From Amycolatopsis acidiphila (GTDB lineage: Bacteria; Actinomycetota; Actinomycetes; Mycobacteriales; Pseudonocardiaceae), in NCBI RefSeq assembly GCF_021391495.1, contig NZ_CP090063.1, positions 1,488,001-1,552,000 on the forward strand: a DNA stretch of 64,000 bases, given 5' to 3'. Positions 35,568 to 44,550 of this stretch are shown in pieces. The notes below the pieces were generated by a model, which made no database searches, was not told the origin of the DNA, and saw only the letters and a program-made list of their open reading frames with translations. A program made the position numbers and the translations under genes. Numbering within the stretch: position 1 is the first letter of the stretch; every line of letters starts with the position of its first letter.

Positions 35568-38500
35568 GTGGCGGACTCCTTCGCCAATGAACCGACCCCG
35601 CTCAGACGTTCCGGCCTTCGCCGGCGCCGTGGCCTGGCTCTGGCCGCGGTGATCGCGCTGGGCGTGTCGATCGCGCAGACCCCGATCGCGGCCGCGGCGG
35701 ACACCCCGGTGTTCCGGCCCGTCGGTGCGGCCCCGGCCGTCCCGAACGGCGCCGTCCGGTTGACCGAGCCGCAGGCGGACCAGCCGGTGCGGCTGAACGT
35801 CGAGCTCGCCCCGCGCGACCCGGCCGCGCTGCAGGCCTTCGTCACCGCGGTGTCGACGCCCGACTCGCCCCAGTACCACCAGTACCTGCAGAAAGGCCAG
35901 TTCGCGGCCGTCTTCGGGCCGACGAGGACGACCATCGACGCGGTCACGACAGCGCTCGAGGCACAGGGCCTGAACCCCGGGGCCGCATCGCCCGACGGAC
36001 TGTCCATCCCGGTCGACACGACCTTCGGCAACGCGGCACGAGCGCTGCGCGTCGGCTTCGCGGGCTACCGGCTGACCGACGGCCGGACGACCTACGCGAA
36101 CACGAACGCGCCCGAGCTGCCGTCGTCCGTCGCGGGAGTCGTGACCGGCATCCTGGGGCTCAACGACTTCACCAAGCCGGTCGCCCAGCACACCCCGGGC
36201 ACGCGCACCGTCGCGGCGCCGAAGGGGAGCGTCCAGCCGCACGCGGCGCAGCCGAACGTGGCGACGCCGTCGTTCTGCTCGGACATCAAGAACCTGCTGA
36301 GCAGCAACGGGCTGACCGATACCCAGGACTACTGGGAGCCCTCGACGCTGTCGGCGAGCTACGCCTACAACACCGCGCCGCTCTACAACCAGTACGGCAA
36401 CACCGGCAGCGGGGTCAGCGTCGGGCTGTTCGAGCTGGAGAACTACTCGCCCGACGACATCGCCGCCTACGAGTCGTGCTTCGGGCTGCGCACCTCGGTC
36501 TCCGCGACCAAGGTCGACGGTGGCCCGACGCTGCCGCCGGACATGAACACCCAGGTCGGGCTGGAGTCCGCATTGGACATCCAGACCGTCGCGGGCCTGG
36601 CGCCCGGCGTCGGCATCAAGGTCTACCAGGGGCCGGACAACGCGAACAGCACCCAGTACCTCGACGTCTACCGCCGGATCGTCAACGACGACGCCGTCCA
36701 GGTCATCTCCACCTCGTGGGGCCTCTGTGAGACCAACGCCCAGGCCTGGGACCCGGCGCTGCTGAGCACGGAGGCCAATCTCTTCGCGATGGCCGCCGCA
36801 CAGGGCCAGACCGTGGTCGCCGCCTCCGGTGACTCCGGTTCCACGGGCTGCTACCCGGTGGGACCGGACAACAGCAGCCTGGTCGTCGACGACCCGGCGG
36901 CCCAGCCGAACGTCACCGCGGTCGGCGGCACCCGGATGACGCTGCCCAGCGGGGGCTCGTCGGTCGTGCAGAGCACCTGGAACACCCCGGGTGAGCAACC
37001 GGGTGCCAGCGGTGGCGGTGTGTCGCAGTACCAGAAGCTCTCCGGTGCCGGGAACTTCCAGAGCGGGGTCCAGGGCGCGGGCTACAGCAACGTCTGTGCC
37101 GCGGCCGCCGGTACGACCTGCCGCCAGGTGCCGGACGTCTCGGCGCTCGCGGACCCGGGAACCGGCTACCTGACCGCCTTCGGTGAGGACACGAACAGCC
37201 AGTACTGGACCATCATCGGCGGCACCAGTGGGGCCGCCCCACTGTGGGCGGCGATCATGGCGCTGACCGATGCCAGCGGTTCCTGCGCCGGCAACGGCGC
37301 CGTCGGCATGGTCAACCCCGCGCTCTACCAGCACGCCAACCTGCTCACGGACGTGACGGCAGGCAACAACATCCTGGACGGTTCCGGCTACACCGGCAAC
37401 CTCTACTCGGCGGGTTCGGGCTACGACCTGACGACCGGCCTCGGCACCCCGAAGGCACCGGCCCTCGTGGAAGCCCTGTGCTCGGCCAAGGCCGCGTCGG
37501 TGGGCAGCTCCTTCACCCCGGTCACCCCGGCCCGGGTGCTCGACACCCGTTCCGCCGGCCCGATTGGTGCAGGTGGGACGTTGAAGCTGCCGGTGACGGG
37601 GGCGAACGGCGTGCCGTCGAGTGGTGTGACGGCGGTGGTGCTGAACGTGACGGCGACGGAGTCCACCGATGGTGGCTTCCTGACGCTGTATCCGGACGGG
37701 CAGCCGCGTCCGGCGTCGTCGAACCTGAACTTCGTTGCGGGGCAGACGATTCCGAACCTGGTGACGATTCCCGTGGGGTCGGACGGTGCGGTGGACATCT
37801 ACAACCGCTTCGGTACGACGCAGGTGATCGCCGACATCTTCGGCTACTACTCGTCGGGTTCGGGCAGCCTCTTCAAGCCACTCACCCCGGCCCGGGTGCT
37901 CGACACCCGTTCCGCCGGCCCGATTGGTGCAGGTGGGACGTTGAAGCTGCCGGTGACGGGGGCGAACGGCGTGCCGTCGAGTGGTGTGACGGCGGTGGTG
38001 CTGAACGTGACGGCGACGGAGTCCACCGATGGTGGCTTCCTGACGCTGTATCCGGACGGGCAGCCGCGTCCGGCGTCGTCGAACCTGAACTTCGTTGCGG
38101 GGCAGACGATTCCGAACCTGGTGACGATTCCCGTGGGGTCGGACGGTGCGGTGGACATCTACAACCGCTTCGGCACCGTGCAGGTGATCGCCGACATCTT
38201 CGGCTACTTCACCAATGACGGCACCGGATACAGGTTCCACACGTCCACGCCGCAACGGCTGCTGGACACCCGCAACGGTCAGGGCGTCACGAGTGGCCAG
38301 GCGACTCCGGTCGGGACGGGCGGTGTGTTCGCGCTCCCGCTGACCGACACCGCCGGGCCGGGCAACACGGGCCCGCTGGCCGGTGCGGCGGCGTTGATGC
38401 TGAACGTCACGGCCACCGAATCGACCGACGGCGGCTTCCTCACCGTCTACCCGTCCAATGTCGCCCGCCCCGCGTCGTCGAACCTCAACTACGTGGCGGG

Positions 38501-38618
38501 CCAGACGATCCCGAACGCGGTGGTGACACCGGTCAACGGTTCGGCGATCGACTTCTACAACCGGTTCGGTACCGTCCAGATCATCGCCGACCTGTTCGGT
38601 TACTACTCCGCCAACTGA
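35568..38618 (+). CDS. secreted S53 sedolisin (pro-kumamolisin) with three C-terminal repeat domains
   Basis: 1016 residues from GTG 35568. The signal peptide (RRRRGLALAAVIALG ... AAAAD, about 1-45) is followed by a pro-kumamolisin activation domain (about 60-215). The catalytic domain carries Glu333 and Asp337 in GLESALDIQTVAG and Ser554 in IGGTSGAAPLW, the SGDSGS oxyanion segment and a Ca-binding-type C-terminal region. From residue 650 three about 120-residue beta-rich domains follow (PARVLDTRSAG ... DIFGYYSSG). These are the actinobacterial secreted repeat also found on other exoproteins. It is an acid-active type extracellular endopeptidase. The first two repeats are identical over 292 bp. 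Confidence 0.93.
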   Translation: MADSFANEPTPLRRSGLRRRRGLALAAVIALGVSIAQTPIAAAADTPVFRPVGAAPAVPNGAVRLTEPQADQPVRLNVELAPRDPAALQAFVTAVSTPDSPQYHQYLQKGQFAAVFGPTRTTIDAVTTALEAQGLNPGAASPDGLSIPVDTTFGNAARALRVGFAGYRLTDGRTTYANTNAPELPSSVAGVVTGILGLNDFTKPVAQHTPGTRTVAAPKGSVQPHAAQPNVATPSFCSDIKNLLSSNGLTDTQDYWEPSTLSASYAYNTAPLYNQYGNTGSGVSVGLFELENYSPDDIAAYESCFGLRTSVSATKVDGGPTLPPDMNTQVGLESALDIQTVAGLAPGVGIKVYQGPDNANSTQYLDVYRRIVNDDAVQVISTSWGLCETNAQAWDPALLSTEANLFAMAAAQGQTVVAASGDSGSTGCYPVGPDNSSLVVDDPAAQPNVTAVGGTRMTLPSGGSSVVQSTWNTPGEQPGASGGGVSQYQKLSGAGNFQSGVQGAGYSNVCAAAAGTTCRQVPDVSALADPGTGYLTAFGEDTNSQYWTIIGGTSGAAPLWAAIMALTDASGSCAGNGAVGMVNPALYQHANLLTDVTAGNNILDGSGYTGNLYSAGSGYDLTTGLGTPKAPALVEALCSAKAASVGSSFTPVTPARVLDTRSAGPIGAGGTLKLPVTGANGVPSSGVTAVVLNVTATESTDGGFLTLYPDGQPRPASSNLNFVAGQTIPNLVTIPVGSDGAVDIYNRFGTTQVIADIFGYYSSGSGSLFKPLTPARVLDTRSAGPIGAGGTLKLPVTGANGVPSSGVTAVVLNVTATESTDGGFLTLYPDGQPRPASSNLNFVAGQTIPNLVTIPVGSDGAVDIYNRFGTVQVIADIFGYFTNDGTGYRFHTSTPQRLLDTRNGQGVTSGQATPVGTGGVFALPLTDTAGPGNTGPLAGAAALMLNVTATESTDGGFLTVYPSNVARPASSNLNYVAGQTIPNAVVTPVNGSAIDFYNRFGTVQIIADLFGYYSAN
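37522..38173 (+). repeat. 360-bp tandem duplication with 292 bp identical
   Basis: Bases 37522-37813 and 37882-38173 are identical by eye (offset exactly 360). Each encodes most of one 120-residue domain of the sedolisin C-terminus. The third domain (about 38230-38615) is diverged. DNA identity without silent changes indicates a recent duplication or gene conversion. Confidence 0.92.
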
Positions 38619-38675
38619 CGTAACCTGCTCTGGTCCCGCCCCCGGGCGGGGCCAGAGCAGGGGGTCGCAAGAAGA

Positions 38676-40619
38676 ATGAGCTGGTTCGGGGCCGTGCCGA
38701 TCGGCCTGACGTGTGTCGGCTGGCTGATCGTGCCCGGTTTGCTCGTCACCTACGGCGCGGGTCTGCGCGGCGTCGCCGCCTGGGCCACCGCGCCCATCGT
38801 GACGGTCGCCGTGGCGGCGGCTCTCGCCGTGGTGGCGGGAAAACTCGGCATCCCGTGGTCGGTACCGCTGGTCGTGGCGGTGTTCGTCGTGCTCGCGGTG
38901 CTGACCGCCGGGGTCGCGTTCCTGGTGCGCCACCGTGCACCGGCCAGGGACGCGGACCCGCGGCCGCTCACCGCCGCGGCCCTGCTCGGCCTGGTGCCCG
39001 CCGCGATCCTCGGCGCCATCACCGTCGCCAACGGGTTCGGCGAACCGGACTCGCTTTCCGAGACCTTCGACGCGGTGTTCCACTACAACGCGGTCGCGTC
39101 GATCCTCGACTCCCGCGACGCCTCGTCGCTGACGCTCGGCAGCCTCGGTACGCCGGGACTGCCGGGCACCTTCTATCCGGGCGCCTGGCACGATCTCGTC
39201 TCGCTCGTGGTGTTGTCCACGGGCACCGCCATCCCGGTCGCGACGAACCTGTTCGCCGCGACCGTGGCTCTGCTGATCTGGCCGCTGTCGTGCCTTTTCC
39301 TCGCCCGCCAGGTGTTCGGCCGCTCGACGGCCGCGATGGCAGTCACCGGCGTGCTGAGCCTCGGGTTCGGCGCCTATCCGTGGGGTCTGCTCAGTTTCGG
39401 TGTGCTGTGGCCGAACCTGCTCGGCATGTCGATGGCCCCGGCGGCGCTCGCCGTCGTCGTGTCGCTGTGCGGCCTGGCGCGGGACGATGCACTGGGCCGT
39501 GGCCGCGCGTGGCTGCTCCTGCCGGTGACGGCGGTCGCGCTGGCGCTCGGGCATCCCAACGTCCTGTTCAGCCTGATCGTCCTGTCGATCTTCCCGGTCG
39601 CGACCGCGCTCATCCGCCGGACGATCCGGCTACGCCGCGAAAACCGGTTGTGGCGCGGCGTTTGCGAGATCCTCGTGGCCGTCGCGATCTTCCTGCTCGG
39701 CTGGTGGTGGGCGGCGACCACGCCCGCGTTCGCGAAGGTGCGGACGTTCTACTGGGCGCCGTTCACGGGCCGCGCGAACGCGATCGGTCAGGTGCTTCGC
39801 AACGCCACCAACAACTACGACTCGCTGTGGTTGCTCTCGGCCCTGGTGCTCCTCGGCGTCGGGGTCTGCCTGTGGAAGTCCGGGCTGCGCTGGCTGGTCG
39901 CCGGCGAGGTCGTCGCGGGCGTGCTGTACGTCCTCAGCGCGGCGGTGAACACTCCCTCGACCCAGAAGTTCACCGGTTACTGGTACAACGACTCACACCG
40001 GCTGGCGGCCGTGGTGCCGATCACCGCGGTGCCGCTGGTGGTCGCCGCGGTCCTGTTGCTGACCACAGTGGTCCGGCGCGGTCTGCCGAAGGCCTCCCCG
40101 GTGCTGGTGGCGGCCGGGCTCGTGGTCGTCATCCTCGCCGCGACGGGCGGACTGTACGTGCGCAGCCACATCTCCGTGCTTGCCGGGCACTACACCGAGC
40201 CCGCGGGGGTGCCGGGGCGACGGCTGATCGACCCGCGCGAGCGGGCTTTCTTCGACCACATCAGGAACGAGATCCCGGCTGGGGTGCGCGTCGCCGGAAA
40301 CCCGTGGGACGGCAGCGTGCTGCTGTGGGCGCTGGAGGACCGCAAGACGGTGTTCGGGCACCTGGACATCGCCACCACGCCGGACCAGGACTACCTGGCG
40401 GCGCACCTGATCGACGCGGCGACCGACCCGAAGGTGTGCGAGGCCGCGAACCGGTTGCAGGTGGGCTATCTCGTCATCGGCGAGACCCCGTTCTCGCCGG
40501 ACTCGGCCGGGGTGAAGGAGTATCCAGGCTTCGCCGATCCAGGCTCCCGGCCCGGTTTCCAGCTCGTCGACGCCGACGGGCCGCTGAAGCTCTACCGGCT
40601 CACGGCTTGTGCGCGATGA
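38676..40619 (+). CDS. DUF6541-type polytopic membrane protein, possible GT-C-like transferase
   Basis: 647 residues with roughly 12-13 membrane helices in the first about 510 residues and a soluble C-terminal part of about 130 residues (from HISVLAGHYTEP). An extracytoplasmic segment after the third helix contains ETFDAVFHYNAVASILDS and LPGTFYPGAWHDLVSL. This resembles the DUF6541 family of actinobacteria, which is often next to cell-wall glycosyltransferases and may be a GT-C-type enzyme (inference). The gene overlaps the convergent GT2-methyltransferase gene by 20 bp. Confidence 0.7.
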   Translation: MSWFGAVPIGLTCVGWLIVPGLLVTYGAGLRGVAAWATAPIVTVAVAAALAVVAGKLGIPWSVPLVVAVFVVLAVLTAGVAFLVRHRAPARDADPRPLTAAALLGLVPAAILGAITVANGFGEPDSLSETFDAVFHYNAVASILDSRDASSLTLGSLGTPGLPGTFYPGAWHDLVSLVVLSTGTAIPVATNLFAATVALLIWPLSCLFLARQVFGRSTAAMAVTGVLSLGFGAYPWGLLSFGVLWPNLLGMSMAPAALAVVVSLCGLARDDALGRGRAWLLLPVTAVALALGHPNVLFSLIVLSIFPVATALIRRTIRLRRENRLWRGVCEILVAVAIFLLGWWWAATTPAFAKVRTFYWAPFTGRANAIGQVLRNATNNYDSLWLLSALVLLGVGVCLWKSGLRWLVAGEVVAGVLYVLSAAVNTPSTQKFTGYWYNDSHRLAAVVPITAVPLVVAAVLLLTTVVRRGLPKASPVLVAAGLVVVILAATGGLYVRSHISVLAGHYTEPAGVPGRRLIDPRERAFFDHIRNEIPAGVRVAGNPWDGSVLLWALEDRKTVFGHLDIATTPDQDYLAAHLIDAATDPKVCEAANRLQVGYLVIGETPFSPDSAGVKEYPGFADPGSRPGFQLVDADGPLKLYRLTACAR

Positions 40620-42090
40620 GGACGAACTCGTTGTAGGGGAACAGTTTCCCGGCGAACCGGGGCAGCGGGAAGGACTGGCGCCGGTCCACGACGAGCCCCA
40701 GCTGCCCGGCCACGTCGGCCAGCCCGTCGAAGTCGGTGAACTCGACGTGCGTGCTGTCGGTGGTGTACCCGCGCTCCTGCGGGCAGATGAACACCACCCG
40801 GGCGCCGGACGCGAGGTGGTCGAGGTAGCCGGAGAGGACCTTGACCGCCTCGGCCCGTGGCATGTGCTCGATCAGGTGCGCGGCGAGCAGCCCGTCGAAC
40901 CGGCCCGGCCGCGCAAATTCGGTGGCGGCGAACTCCTCGGTGGTGAACGCGGTGAGACCGCGGGCGCGGCAGACCTCGATTGAGTGCGCGTTGTGGTCGA
41001 CGCCGACCCCCCGGGCTGCCAGGTGCCCGAGATTGCGGCCCAGCCCGCAGCCCACGTCAAGCACTTCACGATCACCGAAGAGTCGCCGGACGTTCCACCG
41101 GTAGGGCGCCTGCACGTCGAGAACGCGCTTCCACAGCGGCTGTTCGAGCTGCAGCAGGCGATCGGTGTAGTCGGAACCGTCGGTAGATCCGGGCGTCGTC
41201 ACGGCGGGGACTGTACGCGGCCCGAAGGCGTGCCGGACCAGGGCCTTGGTGCCGTCCCGGTCCGCGCGGGGCAGCAGTGTGAGGGCGAACAGCCGGGAGG
41301 ACAGGTGCAGGCTCGCGGCCCTGGCCGCCTTGTGCCAGCCGTGCCCGCGCAGCCGGTCCGCGGTCTCGAGGAAGAAGCCCTCGGCCTCGGCGAACCGGGA
41401 GCCGGCGTGGGCGGTGGTCGAGGACTCGCTGCCGGAGTGCCGCCGGTACTCGAAGCAGACCGTCTCGTCGACCAGCAGGCTTTCCCCGCGCTGAACGAGT
41501 TCGAGCAGCAGCGCCAGGTCCTGGATCACCCGCAGGTCCTCGCGGAACCGGACGCCGCGCAGGGCGGATGCCTTCCAGCACAGCGAAGGGAAGTACAGCC
41601 AGTCACCGCGGACCAGGCTCAGCGCGAGCTCTTCACCGGCCAGCACACGCCTTCCGCGCACCTTCGGCGCGTAGATCCGGCGCTTCGCCTCGTCGACGAG
41701 CGTGCGCGCGGGGCGGCCTTCCGCGTCGATCAGCCGCACGCCGGGCTGGATGATGCCGGCCTCCGGCACCGCCGCGTGCGCGGAAAGCACGGTGCCCACG
41801 TAGTTCGGCAGCATCCGGTCGTCGCAGCCCATCAGCACGACCAGCTCGTGCTCGGCCAGTTCGAGGCATTTGTTGAAGTTGCCGGTCACGCCGAGATTGC
41901 GTGCGTTGCGTAGGTAGCGGACCCGTTCGTCGCCGAGGCCGGCGAACCATTCGGGCACCCCTGGCACCGCGCCGTCGTCGACCACGGTGAGCCGCCAGCG
42001 CGGATCGCCCTGGGCGAGCACGCTGCGCACGGCGGTGCGCATCAGCTCGTCGTCGCCGTAGTACGGCATCAGGATGTCAACCGTGGTCAT
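40600..42090 (-). CDS. bifunctional GT2 glycosyltransferase / class I methyltransferase
   Basis: 496 residues in one frame. Residues 1-230 form a GT-A family 2 domain (VDILMPYYGDDELM, LTVVDDGA, ARNLGVTGNFNKCLELA, and the metal motif MGCDDRMLP in place of DxD). Residues about 340-496 are a class I SAM methyltransferase (EVLDVGCGLGRNLGHLA, DGLLAAHLIEHMP). Between them is a helical linker. A protein that both adds and methylates a sugar, perhaps capping a polysaccharide chain, is a natural reading (inference). It is the last gene of a minus-strand operon with DUF2304, GT2 and a flippase; its start overlaps the DUF2304 stop by 14 bases. Confidence 0.85.
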   Translation of the reverse strand: MTTVDILMPYYGDDELMRTAVRSVLAQGDPRWRLTVVDDGAVPGVPEWFAGLGDERVRYLRNARNLGVTGNFNKCLELAEHELVVLMGCDDRMLPNYVGTVLSAHAAVPEAGIIQPGVRLIDAEGRPARTLVDEAKRRIYAPKVRGRRVLAGEELALSLVRGDWLYFPSLCWKASALRGVRFREDLRVIQDLALLLELVQRGESLLVDETVCFEYRRHSGSESSTTAHAGSRFAEAEGFFLETADRLRGHGWHKAARAASLHLSSRLFALTLLPRADRDGTKALVRHAFGPRTVPAVTTPGSTDGSDYTDRLLQLEQPLWKRVLDVQAPYRWNVRRLFGDREVLDVGCGLGRNLGHLAARGVGVDHNAHSIEVCRARGLTAFTTEEFAATEFARPGRFDGLLAAHLIEHMPRAEAVKVLSGYLDHLASGARVVFICPQERGYTTDSTHVEFTDFDGLADVAGQLGLVVDRRQSFPLPRFAGKLFPYNEFVLIAHKP

Positions 42091-42439
42091 GCCGGCCCTG
42101 CCTCTTGTGCTCGTCGAGTTCCAGCCGCAGGATCGCCAGGTCCTCCGCCAGCTTGCGGGTCTCGTTCTCCACCCTCGACAGCTCCCAGGACAGGTGCAGG
42201 GCGACGCAGACGAGGAAGATGATCGCGACGAAGAAGAGCAGGTTCACCGGCAGCGCCACGCCGGTCGCGCGGCTCAGCGCGGTCAGGAGGTTCGGGAAGA
42301 TCGTCAGCACCAGCACGACCACGCCGACGACCAGCCACAGCACCGCGTACTTCTCGCTGAGCTGACGGCGGCGCAGGAGCTCGAAGATGCCGGCGAGGAC
42401 GAGGAGGCTGCCGACGAGCCCGACGAGGTACGAGCTCAT
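42077..42439 (-). CDS. DUF2304 membrane protein
   Basis: 120 residues from ATG 42439, overlapping the upstream GT2 stop (ATGA). There are three membrane helices (YLVGLVGSLLVLAGIFELL, YAVLWLVVGVVVLVLTIF, LLFFVAIIFLVCVALHLSW) and a charged C-terminal coiled coil (SRVENETRKLAEDLAILRLE). DUF2304 proteins accompany polyprenyl-phosphate glycosyltransferases and are thought to assist them at the membrane. The gene order here supports that. Confidence 0.88.
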   Translation of the reverse strand: MSSYLVGLVGSLLVLAGIFELLRRRQLSEKYAVLWLVVGVVVLVLTIFPNLLTALSRATGVALPVNLLFFVAIIFLVCVALHLSWELSRVENETRKLAEDLAILRLELDEHKRQGRHDHG

Positions 42440-43212
42440 GGCTTCGCGCCACCTTCCGCGGGACCGGCGGCCTCGAGTGCGGCGGCGTCCACCGACACGT
42501 CCCACCGGCGGACCAACGCGAGCAGCAGCGCGAAGCCGGCGCGGAAGAGGTAGATGCCCGCCTTGAGCGGCCGGTGGCTCGGGCGGCCGTCGCTTCGGGG
42601 GCGCATCCGGGCCGGCACCTGCGCGACCCGGCAGCCCGCCCGCACGGCGATGACCAGCGATTCGATCGTGTCACCCAGGTACTCGACGGGGTAGTACTGG
42701 GCGAAGACGGGCAGCGCGCGCGGGCCGGTGGCCTTGAACCCCGAGGTCGTGTCGGTCAGCGGGGTCCGCGCGAGCCCGGAGATCACCTTCGCGAGCACGA
42801 CCATCGCCCACTTCCGCGGGCCGCGCACGCGGTAGTCGTCGTCGCCGTCGAACCGCGCACCGATCACCACGTCGGCCTCGTCGAGCTTGGCCAGCAGCCG
42901 CGGGACCTCGTGCGGGTCGTGCTGACCGTCGGCGTCCACCTGGACCGCGGTGTCGTAGCCGTGGCGGAGCGCGTACCGGAACCCCGCGCGCATCGCGCCG
43001 CCGACGCCCAGGTTGTACGACAGTTCCAGCACGATCGCGCCGGCTTCGCGCGCGTTCCGAACCGTTTCGTCGCTCGAACCGTCGTCGACGACGAGCACGT
43101 CGACGCCGGGCAGTGCCGCGCGGATCTCCCGCACGGTATCGCCGACGCAGCGTTCTTCATTCCAAGCGGGAACGATGATCAAAACCCGCCCGCCAGGCGG
43201 TTGTCTCCCCAC
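42436..43212 (-). CDS. GT2 polyprenyl-phosphate sugar transferase (DPM1-like)
   Basis: 258 residues from GTG 43212. A single GT-A domain shows VLIIVPAWNEERCVGDTV, VLVVDDGSSDET, the DxD metal site in VQVDADGQHDP and the TSGFKA acceptor loop. The C-terminal helix (GIYLFRAGFALLLALVRRW) may attach to the membrane. It should charge a polyprenyl phosphate with a sugar for transfer outside. It overlaps DUF2304 by the ATGA signature and is preceded by the flippase gene 10 bp away. Confidence 0.88.
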   Translation of the reverse strand: MGRQPPGGRVLIIVPAWNEERCVGDTVREIRAALPGVDVLVVDDGSSDETVRNAREAGAIVLELSYNLGVGGAMRAGFRYALRHGYDTAVQVDADGQHDPHEVPRLLAKLDEADVVIGARFDGDDDYRVRGPRKWAMVVLAKVISGLARTPLTDTTSGFKATGPRALPVFAQYYPVEYLGDTIESLVIAVRAGCRVAQVPARMRPRSDGRPSHRPLKAGIYLFRAGFALLLALVRRWDVSVDAAALEAAGPAEGGAKP

Positions 43213-43222
43213 GGCGGGCAGT

Positions 43223-44494
43223 CTATGTCACCGGCTTTTCGCGGAGCGCGGCGGAAAGCGCGGCACCCATCCCGGCCACGACGAGCACCGAGCCCACGAT
43301 CTGTCCCAGTACCGCCGCACGCAGCGGGTCGCCGGGCAGGAAGAGCAGCCCGGTCAGCACGGCCGACCCCACCAGCCACGACAGCGTCGCGGCCCGGTGC
43401 ATGCCCAGCGCGACCAGCGCCGGCTGCAGCACCTGGGCGATCAGCAGGGCGAAGGTGCCCAGCCCCAGCACGCCGAGCGCGACCGCGGGCAGCGTCACCT
43501 GGGCGCCGAACAACACCCGCACCGCCCACGGCCCGAGGGCGAACGACACCAGCGCGCCCAGCACGCCGACGACCGTCACCGCGGCGAGGATCAGCCGCAG
43601 CTTGCGGCGCACGTCCGCGAGGTCGCCGCGGGTCGCGGCGGCGGTCAGCGTCGGCAGCAGCATGGCCTGGACCGGCGCGAACACGAACAACGGGATGCGC
43701 ACCAGGACGAACGCGGACGCGAACGCCGCGGCCGTCGCGGTGTCGGTGGTGAGCCGTCCCGAGACGACGACCGGCGCGAGGTTGGCCACGAGCTGGGCGA
43801 GCAGCGTCGAGCCGACGAGGACCGCGCTCGCGCGTGCCATGGTCGTGACGGAGACGGCGCTGTCGGCACTGGGTTCACGACTGCCGCCTCGCAGCGCGGG
43901 CAGCCCCGCGAGCGCGGCGACCGCCGAGCCGGCGGCGAAGAGCAACGCGTAGGTCGCGGCGTTCGGCGAACCCGCCACTGCGACGGCGATGCACGGGACC
44001 AGCCGGGCGAGGCCTTCGGCCGCCAGCGTCGTCGCGTAGCCCCCGAAGCGGCGGGAGCCGCCCAGCAGGCCGCGCACGAGATACACGGCCGCGGAGGTCG
44101 CGGAGCCGAAGATCAGCGCGACGAGCAGGATCCACCGTCCGCCGAAAGCCTTGCCCACGAGCACGGGCGAGGCGGCGAGCAGCACCAGGACGACCACCAC
44201 GAGCAGCCCCGCGCCGACCAGCGCGGCGCGGCGCCGGACCTGCCGGATGTCCGCGGCGGCGGCGAGGCGGGCGCTGATCGTCCGGCTGGTCTCCTGCTCC
44301 AGCGCGGAGAACACCCCGGGCCCGATCATGTTGATCAGCAGGTACAGCGAGGCGACGGCGGCCGCGTCGGCGGTGGAGAGGGTGTGCCCGGACAGGGCGA
44401 GGAACCCGTACCCGGCGGCGCCGACGATCAGCAGCCCGCCGCCCATCAGGGCGGGAGGACCGAATCGCCGTCCGGCGCGGGCGGGTGCCGTCAC
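43223..44494 (-). CDS. polysaccharide/lipid-linked oligosaccharide flippase-like protein
   Basis: 423 residues from GTG 44494, with about 12-14 membrane helices and little else. The helical order and segments such as YLLINMIGPGVFSALEQETSR and RIPLFVFAPVQAMLLPTLT resemble MATE/Wzx-type polysaccharide exporters. It probably moves lipid-linked sugars across the membrane for the adjacent GT2 system. It is 56 bp downstream of the NB-ARC gene and in the same orientation. Confidence 0.82.
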   Translation of the reverse strand: MTAPARAGRRFGPPALMGGGLLIVGAAGYGFLALSGHTLSTADAAAVASLYLLINMIGPGVFSALEQETSRTISARLAAAADIRQVRRRAALVGAGLLVVVVLVLLAASPVLVGKAFGGRWILLVALIFGSATSAAVYLVRGLLGGSRRFGGYATTLAAEGLARLVPCIAVAVAGSPNAATYALLFAAGSAVAALAGLPALRGGSREPSADSAVSVTTMARASAVLVGSTLLAQLVANLAPVVVSGRLTTDTATAAAFASAFVLVRIPLFVFAPVQAMLLPTLTAAATRGDLADVRRKLRLILAAVTVVGVLGALVSFALGPWAVRVLFGAQVTLPAVALGVLGLGTFALLIAQVLQPALVALGMHRAATLSWLVGSAVLTGLLFLPGDPLRAAVLGQIVGSVLVVAGMGAALSAALREKPVT

Positions 44495-44550
44495 AGGCCA
44501 ACCGTAATGGGCGCGGCCACCGTCACCGGCGGCGACCGCGCCTGTGGACG

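Noticed and set aside
35421-39554. A 1377-codon minus-strand open frame opposite the sedolisin and DUF6541 genes
   Set aside because: It mirrors genes with clear catalytic motifs on the plus strand. The translation is Arg/His-rich low-complexity, a usual antisense effect of very high GC in the third codon position.
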